From positions 1,116,001-1,180,000 of the forward strand of contig CM049988.1 in NCBI GenBank assembly GCA_016630955.3: a stretch of DNA of 64,000 bases. Reading direction: 5' to 3'. This document shows, piece by piece, positions 11,722-21,026 of this stretch (its first letter is position 1; every line of letters begins with the position of its first letter). The notes below the pieces were generated by a model. It ran no database searches. It was not told the DNA's origin and was given only the letters and a program-made list of their open reading frames with translations. The translations under genes and the position numbers were made by a program. The stretch comes from Didymella arachidicola. Its lineage: Eukaryota; Ascomycota; Dothideomycetes; Pleosporales; Didymellaceae.

Positions 11722-12509
11722 ATGCCGTCTCAGTTGGCAGTGTCCTTTACATGTTCTGGAACTCTCTTTGCACACGCACGAGGGCCTCAGAATTTGGTGT
11801 TAGACAAGACGTCATTCCATCTTGCCACGAGAAGCGAAAAATCCCAGGCTGTCGAAACGCTCCTATCGCTTGGAACCAATAGAAATGTTGTCACTCATGA
11901 CGGTAAGACGCCGCCCAAGATCGTACAGAGTTGTAAGAGTGCAGCAAGCAAGGGATGTCTGCGCATCTTGAAATCCTTTGGTATGGAAGGGTACCAATCA
12001 TGGCAACCGCCAGCAGAGACAGATTCCAATGGAGCAGTTGCTGTCTCTGTAGCGGGTACTGATATCACCGTGGAGAGCACACCCGGACCGCTGTGGAATA
12101 ACTCAGCGGAACACATACTGCGCCATGGATACTCTATATTCATAGGCACTCCAGAGGTAGCAGAAACACTGGCTCTGCGTTGAATCTCCATGCTGAGCAT
12201 CCAAGCTATCTGATTGGAAATTCCATTCCTCCCTTACGGCCACAATTCAACTACAGAACGCTTCAGAACCAGCATGTGCTAGCAAAGGTAGCACCGTACC
12301 ACCAACCCATCCTCAGCCGCGTTTGGTCCGAGCCGGCGCCTGCATCTTCAAGAGCTACGTACGCCCCGAACGATCCACTGCAAAGCCTCCAAGCGCATTA
12401 TCAATTTATCATGCATCGCCATTCACACCGTCAGCCACTCCTGCTACCGTGCATGCATTCTGTTTGGTTGGCAATGAGCCCTTCTCAGATACCATACCTG
12501 CATCGTAGT
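11722..12509 (+). pseudogene. broken ankyrin-type gene
   Basis: From ATG 11722 an open frame encodes 153 residues. Residues about 30-75 have ankyrin-repeat spacing (TSFHLATRSEKSQAVETLL, LGTNRNVVTHDGKTP, then SAASKGCLRILKSFG). The frame stops at 12183. Plus-strand coding character then moves through two other frames: one carries LNLHAEHPS around 12180-12215, and the other runs from about 12199 to a stop at 12509 with a Pro/Ser/Thr-rich tail (STVPPTHPQPRLVRAG, then SALSIYHASPFTPSATPA and CLVGNEPFSDTIPAS). I read this as a single gene with at least two frameshifts. N-terminal repeats or partner domains upstream of 11722 were not found. Confidence 0.45.
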
Positions 12510-14100
12510 CGAAATCAAACGCTAACGGAGTGATGTCTCGAGCTAAGCTTGCAATCTTCCATTTTCTAATACGATTCCATGTTGCGAAGCTCTACCTGTC
12601 TGGGGTCAGAATATGTGCCAGAGCCTATGCAAACTGAGCAGGGAAGCACACACGGGAGGGCAAAAATTTTCAGACTGAACTTGCTGTGCTGCAGCAAATC
12701 AAACTTGGGTAGTAAATTTTTGGTGTGAAGAAGTAATCTGGGAGACGGGAATTATGTGGAGCAAACCCACGTGCCCGCGACGAGACATGAGTTGCTTTTG
12801 CTGACCGTTTTCAGCACGCACTACATTGCCGGATTACATGAGCGTTCCAGAGAAGTGAAGTAAGGCCAGCTATTGAGAACACATGTCTTGGGCAAGACTC
12901 GGGTGTCTACGGTGTAGGTAGAACATATTCGAGCAGATATGCAAAAGTTCGCAACTTCAACCTGGACAAAGCAGCAGATGGATGTTTGGAACAGAGTCCT
13001 GTTACCAAAAAGTAGAAGTATCTGTAAAAGATCCCAAAAAGAGCGCAAGACATTGTAATGTGCTGATAGAGCCTTTTAAACCAGAGAGATGCTGAATAAG
13101 AGTGCGTCAAAGGAGAAGAAGGATCGCTGAAGAATTACTCGGCATTTGAGGGGGCAGACCTTGCACGGTCGCAGATAATTTTTGACGGCGAGAGAGACAT
13201 ATATATATCTGCAGCGGTAGTTCCATTTTGGTGGCCTTGGCATCCTGCAAAGGCATGCAAGATGGTAGGAAGAGACAAAATTGTGTTGAAGCAGGCTCTT
13301 ACGCAAGCATAACCGGTGGGGTTGGATGTTTTCGAAGAGCCATGGGTTTAAGATCTTTAGTTTTTGATGTCGGAATTTGCGGACATGTGATGAAATAGTC
13401 TGTATTTTGATGTTGCATAAAGTATACAAGAGTAGTGAGAAGCAGCCGAAGGAGGGGAGCTTATATAGCCGTACAACAGCTTGACAGCTTCGGCAACGCC
13501 TTAATAATAATACAAAACCCATGTAATGCTTCCTGGAATGATTGGACTCAGGTTGGATTACAACACTGCATGATTAACATGGCGTCGGTCACTAAAGTCT
13601 CAGATCTTAATAGGAGACACACAGCCACGCGACTGGGCATAAGCTGCGGGCATGATGAATATTTCGAAATGACACTACACCGCTAGGGACTGTCAGTATC
13701 GAAGCTTCTCACGCGGTTGAAACAGAATAATGAAACACGCACTATCTCCACCTCCCTTTCGAATAGTGCCCCAGCACAAGTCAATCACAGCGTGCGCACT
13801 GCACACTCTTCAGGGGGACAAGCAGCAACACATGCGCTCCATGAGAACCAAGTTCCGAACTTTACATATCTTACAAACGTGCTTGATAGTAATACGCCAG
13901 AAACCAAGCAACCTTCACACAACTACTTCCTTTCCTTTCCTCAACCCAGCATTTCTTAGAAATGTGCTACTAAAAAAGGGGGAGGAATGGTACGATGTGT
14001 ACATAGACATGTTAGTAAACCACAAAGGTAAGATGGATCGGGGTGTGAGTAGGCGAGTATGTGGTCAAGTGAAAAGTAGTGATACATGATAATATACGTA
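12510..14100. other. gene-poor stretch
   Basis: No supported gene. A 148-codon minus-strand frame (13522-13076) lacks any domain and is rich in Leu/Arg/Cys/Tyr in a way typical of chance frames in AT-leaning DNA. A short plus-strand frame overlaps it. Confidence 0.5.
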
Positions 14101-14213
14101 GCTAGCGAGCAGAGAGAATTAAATCACGGGCGGGGGGACTTTTGCTTCCTGCCCAACGCTCAAGACGCCTATGTGGTGATGTGGTGATGTGATTGGACAT
14201 GGCGTCGCGGGAG

Positions 14214-14361
<148 letters not shown>

Positions 14362-14393
14362 ATCCAAAAACCCCGTCCAATGCATCCGACAAC

Positions 14394-16424
14394 TCACGAC
14401 GCAACGACTTCAACCCAGCCCTCGCGATCCCGCACATCCTTCCCCCCTTCAGCCTCCCCGGCTGTGAGTTCCCTCGCCATACTGTCCTTTACGTTGCGCC
14501 GACGGGCACGCTCGCGGACGCTGCGTTCTTCTTTCTCGCACTCCTTGATCGACTCCACAACCTCCATCTCCTCAAACCGCGCATCCTGGATATTGAGTTT
14601 CTGCCACTGGGGATGTTTCGCGCAGCGCTTCTTCAAACACACCGTCTCCCTCTCCCTGCCATCCACCCCGTCGGTCGTAGCGATTTGCTCGCTCGTAGGG
14701 GCGAGCGTGGAAAACGTAAACGCGGCGCGACCCTGCGGACTATTCCGCCAAGCCAGGAACTCGGGATCGGACCAGCTGAGGCGGGCGTCGTATCCGCAAA
14801 AGTCTTTGAGTTTGATCTTTTCGCGGTCGGCGATGCGGGATGCTTGTTCTTTTGCCATGGAGACGAATTTCTCGCGGTCTTTGAGGACTTCGAGACGGTT
14901 TGTGAGTTGGGATTTTTCGTTGTGGAGGGCGGTGAGGCGATGGGTTTCGGCGGGGGTGAGGGCGAGGTCGGCGGGGGTGCTGGGGAAGTTGGGGCGCGTG
15001 GGGGATGCGGTGTGTGGTGGTGAGAGGACGCCGGAGCCGAGGTTCTTGAAGGCTTGGATGTTGGGGGATGCGTCGACGAGGGCCTTGAGGTCTTTTGCGC
15101 GCAGGACGCCGCCGAGGGGCGTGGGTTCTTCTTCTTCGTCGTCGCGTGTCTCGTCTTCAGGCCGCATGACCTTTTTCTTCTTCTTGGCCTTTTCTCGGCC
15201 ATTTGCGCCTTTTGCGCCTGCGGTCCGCTGCAGCTGCTCCTGCATGAAGAGGACGCCGCATTCGTCGGAGCAGTACTTGCTCTCGCGGTCCTTGGCCAGG
15301 CGGGCGGGCTTCCGACAGCCGTCTCGTCTGCACATGGGCTTCCAGGTTGTGTTGCCTTTGCCAGCTTCCTCGCACATGGGGCAGATGAACTTGTCGACGA
15401 GGTGCTCGTCGGCCTGCTTCATGTTGACGCAGTCGCCGTGGAACCAGTCGTCGCAGCCGCCGTCGCAGCCGATCATCCATTTGTGGTTGTCGGGCTTCTT
15501 GCAGAGGCAGTAGAGGTTGTGGTCCTCGGAGGAGTCGCCGTCGTCGTCATCGTGGGGGGAAGCGTCCTCGGGCGCTGGAGAGGACTGCAGGGCGGGCGTG
15601 CCGGCTTGCGAGCCCTTCTTGCTCTTGGTGGCCGTGCGCGAGGTGGGCGTGACGGAGCGGGCTTTGTCGTCGTCGTCGATCCTCCTCTTTTTGTTGGAGA
15701 GCTTCGTCTTGGCGGTGCCCTTCTTCTTCACCGCCGAGGCCGACGAGGGCGCCGGGCGCTTTTTGGAGGGCGCTGCTTTGGACTCGCTGGGTGACGTCAC
15801 GCTCTCGGCGACGCTCGCGTTGCGTTTGGCGCGCAGGCCCAGGTCGACCTTGGCGGCCTCGATAGCCTTGCGAGTGTCGGCGTCGAGTGTGTCAGCGATG
15901 TGTGTGTCGTCGTCGTGTGTGTCGGCGTCAACAGGCGTGTCCTCGGCAGCCTTGCGGGTGTCGGCATCAACGCCCTCTCCGCCGACACGCTCATTATCCG
16001 TGTGGCGCTGAATAGGAGCAAGAACCGGCGCCGGCTCAGTCAGCAGCGACTGGCGACGCTTCTGCTCGCCGGGCGAATGCGCGTCGTGGTGGTAGTGCTC
16101 CAGCGTGGGCGAGTGCACAGCGGGCGTGTCTGCGGACGGCGAGGGCTCGACGGGGGCGCGGTGGTTGTGCTCGGGCTGGCTGCCAAAGCTGCTGCTGCGG
16201 CGCGGCGCGTGGGTGCTGGCCGTGGGCGAGGGCAGCTCGCGGGTCGCGGGCGGACTCGCGGCTGGGACGTACTGCTGGCCGGAGCCCAGGGTGGCGAGGG
16301 CGGTGAGGGCGTCGGCGGCCTCGTAGGTGGTGGTGGTGGTGGTGGTGGTGGTGGTGGTGGTGGTGGTGGTGTCGGCGGGCGTCGCGGCGCCTTCGTGGTT
16401 GAGGAGGGCGTTGATGCTGCTCAT
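14394..16424 (-). CDS. SPP1: PHD-finger protein, Spp1/CXXC1 type (Set1/COMPASS subunit)
   Basis: Spp1 reads H3K4 methylation as a subunit of the Set1/COMPASS methyltransferase. The single-exon frame gives 676 residues from MSSINALLNHEG; the frame is open for 44 codons further upstream, but that part is simple repeat and unlike a protein N-terminus. Features in order: a run of about 15 Thr (GGT repeat); a long disordered, Ser/Pro/Lys-rich region with basic patches (SKKRPAP, SNKKRRIDDDD) suited to nuclear import; a PHD finger starting near residue 304 (LYCLCKKPDNHKWMIGC, then DDWFHGDCVN and FICPMC); a second cysteine cluster (CRRDGCRKPARLAKDR, then YCSDECG) that is the Spp1/CXXC1 mark; a Lys-rich segment; and a C-terminal coiled region with several conserved Cys (KDFCGYD, CLKKRCAKHPQW). 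Longer than yeast Spp1 because of the disordered N-terminus. The GT microsatellite follows the stop. Confidence 0.88.
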   Translation of the reverse strand: MSSINALLNHEGAATPADTTTTTTTTTTTTTTTYEAADALTALATLGSGQQYVPAASPPATRELPSPTASTHAPRRSSSFGSQPEHNHRAPVEPSPSADTPAVHSPTLEHYHHDAHSPGEQKRRQSLLTEPAPVLAPIQRHTDNERVGGEGVDADTRKAAEDTPVDADTHDDDTHIADTLDADTRKAIEAAKVDLGLRAKRNASVAESVTSPSESKAAPSKKRPAPSSASAVKKKGTAKTKLSNKKRRIDDDDKARSVTPTSRTATKSKKGSQAGTPALQSSPAPEDASPHDDDDGDSSEDHNLYCLCKKPDNHKWMIGCDGGCDDWFHGDCVNMKQADEHLVDKFICPMCEEAGKGNTTWKPMCRRDGCRKPARLAKDRESKYCSDECGVLFMQEQLQRTAGAKGANGREKAKKKKKVMRPEDETRDDEEEEPTPLGGVLRAKDLKALVDASPNIQAFKNLGSGVLSPPHTASPTRPNFPSTPADLALTPAETHRLTALHNEKSQLTNRLEVLKDREKFVSMAKEQASRIADREKIKLKDFCGYDARLSWSDPEFLAWRNSPQGRAAFTFSTLAPTSEQIATTDGVDGRERETVCLKKRCAKHPQWQKLNIQDARFEEMEVVESIKECEKEERSVRERARRRNVKDSMARELTAGEAEGGKDVRDREGWVEVVAS
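16326..16371. repeat. (GGT)15 trinucleotide repeat, coding
   Basis: Perfect or near-perfect GGT run encoding about 15 consecutive Thr near the N-terminus of the Spp1-type protein on the minus strand. Likely length-variable between strains. Confidence 0.95.
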
Positions 16425-16433
16425 GGTCGGGCC

Positions 16434-16466
16434 GTGTCGAGCGTGTCGAGCGTGTCGAGCGTGTCG
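16434..16466. repeat. 9-bp tandem repeat, GTGTCGAGC
   Basis: Three exact copies and one partial, just upstream of the Spp1-type start codon and so in its leader or promoter. In the upstream-extended frame it would encode HAR repeats, one reason I did not use the earlier start. Confidence 0.9.
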
Positions 16467-16678
16467 TGATGGTGGCTGTCGTCGGTTACAGGCGGGGTGG
16501 ACTCTGCATGGCCCGGTGGAGGAGGAGACTGCGGCGACGCCAGACGCGGACTGCACGAGACTGGAGGAGAGAAAAAGCGCAGCGCGCGGGTGGCCGCTGC
16601 TGCGAGCGCACTACCGTTCTTCTGACTTGGCGGCTCGCCGACGAGAGGGGCGCGCTGCAGCCCAGGGCGCACTGCACT

Positions 16679-16709
<31 letters not shown>

Positions 16710-17070
16710 ATGCACGCTGCCGTCCTCACTCCTCACCTTGCCTCATCTTGCCCCAGCTTGCCCCAGCTTGCTGCATCCATTTGTCAGCCTGCATCGTGGG
16801 AGGGGTGCATGCAGTTCTGGTGTGCAAGCACTCGCTCTGTCGCCGCCGACTGTCCAGACTCCAGGCCGTTTCCGCGGGTTGGGAAGGGAAGCGGTGATGC
16901 ACCGAGATGCTTGATGCTTGGATCACGACCTCGGACCCAGACCAGCACTGCATGGACGAATCACTGCCTAGTCATTTCCCAGTCAACATCACTTTGAACA
17001 TCTAATTACCTCAACTCGGCATTCATTCTGGGTATCATGGGTTCATAGCTTCATAGGTTCATAGCGCAGC

Positions 17071-17211
17071 TCACTCGTCTGCCCGCCCGCGCTTTCGCCC
17101 GCCCAGCCCCAGCCCCAGCCCCAGCCCCAGCCCCAGCGCCGGGGCCTCGCCTGCAGGCACACCGCCCGTCACACCAGCCACGTCCAGAGTGCGTCTGATC
17201 TTCATCTCAAC

Positions 17212-17246
<35 letters not shown>

Positions 17247-18161
17247 AGATGGTCCTGATGAGCTGCGCGAACCCCTCGGCGCCCACCTCGACCCTGCCCC
17301 GCGGGCCTACAGTGTAGTCGACCGTCTCGTCGCCGCTTATCGATTCCCGCACCTTGACAATGTACCCGTCCTTGACCATGAGCGCCAGCGTCTTGTCTTT
17401 GGTGTCGACGGGCGTTGTGTGCTCGGCGTTCAGGCGTCGCAGCGCCCGGTCGAGCTTGCCCTCGGGCAGCCGCCCGCCTGCGATGGTGATGAGGGAGATG
17501 ACCATGGTGTAGAGGCCCACGTAGGCTGCTGCTGTGTCGTCTTCGGGTCTGCGTGTCGGCCGTGCGGGCCCAATGACCAGAGACGATCTGTACTGCGTAG
17601 GAATGATGGTCTGCAGCACCCACATGCCACTTGCTTTGTTCTGCGAGTCGGACCCGGCGGCAGCTTTGTCTATTAGTGACCGAAGGACAGAGCGTTACAA
17701 GACGTACCGCGCTTCTGTCGCACCGTCACCTTCTCGCCCTTGGGCAGCTCGGCAAACTGCATCCCAAACACGTCCATGAGCTCGTTGTTGGCCTGCTCGA
17801 ACACGCTCTTGAACGCGCGTGCATGCAATCCGAGGACTGACCATTAGCATTCCTGTGTATACTAGAGTAAAACTATGTGATGCACACCTTTCTCGTTGAT
17901 GTCCTGCCGCTTGATGGGTTTGCGTGCTAGTTCGCAAGACAGTGCATACCGCACCAGACTCTTCGACAGCTGCTCTATGTTGTTGCCGCCGTTCTGCGAC
18001 TCTTCCATGTCCTCGTCCTCGTCGGGCGTCTCGGCCTGCCGTCGCCGCTGTGCTTGCGTGGGCGTGGGCGTGTCATAGTCGAGCGCCTGCTTTGTCAGCC
18101 TGATAAATTACACGACGTCTTCTATACACACCACTGCTCTGCGACTTATCCTGGGCGGCAT
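17071..18161 (-). CDS. NSE3: MAGE-domain protein Nse3 (SMC5/6 complex)
   Basis: Nse3 is the MAGE-type subunit of SMC5/6, pairing with the Nse1 RING subunit and Nse4 in DNA repair. Exons read 17888-18089, 17708-17836 and 17071-17669, joined in frame by introns with consensus ends (17837-17887 has a TGCTAATGGTCAG 3' end; 17670-17707 is short, with CACTAATAG). A short first exon (about 18132-18161, ATG at 18161) gives 319 residues in total, but its donor is uncertain. MAGE winged-helix features: LVRYALSCELARKPIKRQD, then HARAFKSVFEQANNELMDVFG with FAELP, then WVLQTIIPTQYR, LYTMVISLITIAGGRLPEGKL, and DGYIVKVRE. The C-terminus has an Asp run from GTC repeats and a Leu-Gly repeat from CCCCAG repeats, unusual for the family and probably length-variable. 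Divergent from the AIM18-type gene with 149 bp between start codons. Confidence 0.8.
17101..17138. repeat. CCCCAG hexamer repeat, coding
   Basis: About six copies, encoding a Leu-Gly alternating tail near the C-terminus of the Nse3-type protein on the minus strand. Confidence 0.93.
17214..17242. repeat. (GTC)n trinucleotide repeat, coding
   Basis: Near-perfect GTC run giving about nine to ten consecutive Asp in the Nse3-type protein on the minus strand, between the MAGE domain and the C-terminal tail. Confidence 0.93.
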
Positions 18162-18310
18162 CGTGTGGTGGTGGGGTGTTGGTGAGTCCCCCATAGGGCT
18201 GAGACGCGACGCGTTGACGGAACTTGCCGTGGCGACATCATCGTCCAAGCTCCCGCCTCCACACCCATCGGCACTCCTCCGCAACGCAACCTCCCACGAA
18301 TGCGCCCGCC
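18162..18310. promoter_or_regulatory. shared divergent promoter, NSE3 and AIM18-type genes
   Basis: Only 149 bp separate the two start codons, which point away from each other, so both promoters must lie in or overlap this interval. It is CA-rich on the plus strand near the AIM18 side. No TATA box is evident. Confidence 0.5.
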
Positions 18311-19672
18311 ATGATCTCTGCACGCCTCGCCGCCCGACGGCCGCTCTTCCAGTGCCTCCACACACCTGCCCGCGCTCGCAACGCCTCCCACCACACCCGG
18401 AACGATGTCGACGCCATCCTCCGACAAGCGCAGGGCCGACCACTGCCTGGCCGCGGGCTGCGACCAGAACTCGACGCCGTCTCGACACACCGCGCCAATG
18501 CTATCGAGATTGCGCGGTTGAAGAAGAAGAGGAACTGGCTCGCCCTCGGCGCGGCGCTGTCCATGATTGCCCCCATCTTCCTGGTGAAGCTCTGGGACCT
18601 GCCAGACGTGGACCAGGACAAGAAGGACCTGGCCGACGCCGGTAATCAGAGCAGAGGCATCTTCGACATGGTCCTGGGCCCTCTCACCAAAACCGACAGC
18701 CCACGCAAAGCCGCCGACGAATTCCAAGGCAAAAAAGTCGTCATCGCCGCCGGCGACAAGCTAATCGCCGCGCCCCCCTCCGCCCCCAACCCCCAAGCCA
18801 CCGACCCCGATGCAATCGAGCTCGTCGAAACAGGCACCTCCTACGTCCCCTACTTCCCGCGCACCATCACCCTCCCAGCCCCCTCGGGCCCCTCATCCGA
18901 ATACCAGCTCCTCGGCCTCGGCATCCGCAAAGTCTCCTTCCTCCGCGTCCAAGTCTACGTCGTCGGCCTGTACATCAAAACCTCCGACCTATCCACCCTG
19001 CAAACCCACCTCATCTCCACCATCAACCCCACCGCCTCGGCTCTCATCCCCGGCGAGAAAGACGCCCTCCGCACCGCCCTCCTCGATCCCGAGCGCAGCA
19101 CACAGATCTGGGACGCCCTACTGTCCACGTCCACCGACGGGCCCGCCGCAGTCGACATGGCGTTCCGCGTCGTGCCCTGTCGGGGGACGGATTTCAAACA
19201 CCTCCAGGATGGCTGGATGCGTGGCATCGCCTCGCGCACCGACGAGGTAAGGAGGAAGCAAGCAGAGTTACTCCGCCAACAAGCCGCGGAATCCAAATCC
19301 CTCGCCCTCCCGACTCCCGTCTACGACGGCGAATTCAGCGATGAATCCTTCGGCCTCGCAATGAAGCAATTTAAAAACCTCTTCACAGGACGCGGGAAGG
19401 CGCCAAAAGGTTCCGTCATCCTGCTTACCCGCGATAAATCCGGTGCGCTGGGCGCCCTGTACCAGCCTGTTGTTCAGAAAGACAAGAAAGAAGAGATGGC
19501 CCCGCCGGTCTCGCTGGGCGAGGTCAAGGACCCGAGAGTAAGCCGGCTGGTCTGGTTAATGTACCTCGCCGGCGCAAACGTCAGCTCCGAAGACGCGCGG
19601 ACGAGCATCGTAGACGGCTGTATTGGGATTACTGAGCGCCCTGTTGGTACTGTCGAGGCTCGTGTTATATAG
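18311..19672 (+). CDS. AIM18: mitochondrial chalcone-isomerase-fold protein, AIM18/AIM46 type
   Basis: Fungal Aim18/Aim46 proteins sit in the mitochondrial inner membrane and carry a chalcone-isomerase-like domain without isomerase activity; the yeast pair is known to bind haem, but the exact role is unclear. The single-exon frame from ATG 18311 gives 453 residues. The N-terminus is Arg/Ala/Ser-rich and free of acidic residues (MISARLAARRPLFQCL), a good presequence. A membrane segment follows at about 74-93 (NWLALGAALSMIAPIFLV), after a basic KKKR patch. The C-terminal CHI domain shows LLGLGIRKVSFLRVQVYVVG, then FRVVPCRGTDFKHLQDGW, FTGRGKAPKGSVILLTRD and WLMYLAGANVSSEDAR. The frame is open 29 codons further upstream, but the later ATG starts the targeting peptide. 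A stretch after the membrane segment is Ala/Pro-rich. Confidence 0.85.
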   Translation: MISARLAARRPLFQCLHTPARARNASHHTRNDVDAILRQAQGRPLPGRGLRPELDAVSTHRANAIEIARLKKKRNWLALGAALSMIAPIFLVKLWDLPDVDQDKKDLADAGNQSRGIFDMVLGPLTKTDSPRKAADEFQGKKVVIAAGDKLIAAPPSAPNPQATDPDAIELVETGTSYVPYFPRTITLPAPSGPSSEYQLLGLGIRKVSFLRVQVYVVGLYIKTSDLSTLQTHLISTINPTASALIPGEKDALRTALLDPERSTQIWDALLSTSTDGPAAVDMAFRVVPCRGTDFKHLQDGWMRGIASRTDEVRRKQAELLRQQAAESKSLALPTPVYDGEFSDESFGLAMKQFKNLFTGRGKAPKGSVILLTRDKSGALGALYQPVVQKDKKEEMAPPVSLGEVKDPRVSRLVWLMYLAGANVSSEDARTSIVDGCIGITERPVGTVEARVI

Positions 19673-20346
19673 CTACCAACACCCTATGGTGTTGTAGGAT
19701 AGGATACATGTATGACTCACGTGTAGCAGCAAACCTTGTCCTCCCCTCGTCAGCATTCCAAGCGTAGTCAGTGCCGTAGCAGTAGAATCAGGAAAATACA
19801 GCACCTTGTAGATCCTCTGTCAACACGCCGCATCCTATACCCATACAAACCCCAACACGACTCTGAACTATATCTCTACGTGCCGCCCCGCAGAGGATGC
19901 CCGAGAATCGACATGCGCTAATCTACTGCTAAATCCTGACATTGATCTCGTGCCGAGTGTGCGTGTACCGCAAATTGGCAGCTGCCTCAACTTGACCAAG
20001 CTAGTCGTCAGCCATGCTGCTCATTACCTATTACCAAGCCTCTACATCTACACACAGTATACACGAGCAAGAATGGTCTGACATCGCTTGTCAATCCAAC
20101 CGATGCCCCAAGACCTTGGCGCTTACTCCTGTCGTGAGTAACCCCTGCCCTGAGCTCGAATTTTCGGCTGGGACCGTTCGTGGAAGTTCAGGACAGCCCG
20201 CTTCGTCCGTTTTCTGCGGGGGGATATGAGCAGATGCTGTGTGCGGTTGACCGAGTGGCCGAGTGTTGGCGTCCGCGATGCGTTGGTTAGTTCATGTTCA
20301 TCTCATCTTGGAGACAGCTCCGGTGCGGACAGTGTCCTCTGGAAAA

Positions 20347-20355
20347 TATATATAT
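20347..20355 (+). promoter_or_regulatory. TATA box of the secreted-protein gene
   Basis: TATATATAT lies 189 nt before the start codon, with a leader intron in between (20478-20539: GTAAGTA donor, CGCTAAG branch-like site, TTTTCAG acceptor), so transcription probably begins near 20,380-20,400. A clear TATA box is rare in this window and fits a strongly regulated gene. Confidence 0.55.
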
Positions 20356-20543
20356 GCAGGTTGTTTCCAATCCCCCAAGACAAACATCGTTCTGCATCCA
20401 CTGTCCTTCAGCGTCCAGGGAACCATCCATTGGTATCGTATTCACAGCTCCAAGTCAAACCCAACGAATTTGAAAGTGTAAGTACCCTCTGCCCCTGCGA
20501 AACGAACTTCATCGCTAAGGCATTTTCTTGTCTTTTCAGCACC

Positions 20544-21026
20544 ATGCGTTTCACTGCCGCCCTAGCCCTGGCATCGACCGCAGGCCTCAGCCTAATGCCT
20601 ACAGCCACCGCAGACTGGTGGGGGGTAGACAAGAGATGTGTTCTTAGCGGGTGTACGGGGAGGGGAGATTGGCACACTACCTACGGAGCGACCTCGATCC
20701 TGTGGAAGGACGGCTGCCAAACCAGACCTGGTGTGCCCTACATGGAATGGCTATGCGTTGATTGGAGCAAGGCGCGACTGTCGTTCAAATTCGAGGGTCA
20801 GGGCCAGCGATGCATGCTCGAGACCGCCAGCGAGACCGAGAACTGCGGGCTGCTCACCTGCTCCTGGCTTCTGTACGAAGAGCGACCCTGCGCCTGGCGT
20901 GTGGCGGCTCCCGAGGGCGTTGCTGGGAATTCTACCGCTGGAGAGGAGGGCGGTGGCGATCCTGCTGAGACGGCTGCTGCTGCTGATGCTACGCCTGCTG
21001 TCCAGGCCCGAGCTTTCATTGCTTAG
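20544..21026 (+). CDS. small cysteine-rich secreted protein, effector candidate
   Basis: 160 residues in one exon, starting four bases after a leader intron. A signal peptide is plain (MRFTAALALASTAGLSLMPT, cleavage likely just before ADWWG). The mature chain has eight Cys: RCVLSGC, DGCQ, LCVD, RCML, ENCG, LTCSW and PCAW, an even number fitting four disulphides, and is rich in Trp (DWWG, GDWHTTYG, LWKDG, MEWLCVDW). A KR dipeptide just before the first Cys could be a Kex2 site. The last 40 residues are a low-complexity Ala/Gly/Glu tail without Cys, with an NST glycosylation site. Size, secretion, cysteines and an island of its own are typical of plant- or microbe-directed effectors. I know no characterised homologue, and a cell-wall role is also possible. 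Confidence 0.75.
   Translation: MRFTAALALASTAGLSLMPTATADWWGVDKRCVLSGCTGRGDWHTTYGATSILWKDGCQTRPGVPYMEWLCVDWSKARLSFKFEGQGQRCMLETASETENCGLLTCSWLLYEERPCAWRVAAPEGVAGNSTAGEEGGGDPAETAAAADATPAVQARAFIA

Noticed and set aside
13076..13522. 148-codon minus-strand frame
   Set aside because: No domain and a chance-like residue composition.
16425..16556. Extended N-terminus of the Spp1-type protein (start at 16556)
   Set aside because: The added residues come from a 9-bp tandem repeat and simple sequence; MSSINALL is a better start.
20246..20300. tRNA-like A-box (GTGGCCGAGTG) near 20,255
   Set aside because: No matching B-box and no cloverleaf could be drawn.
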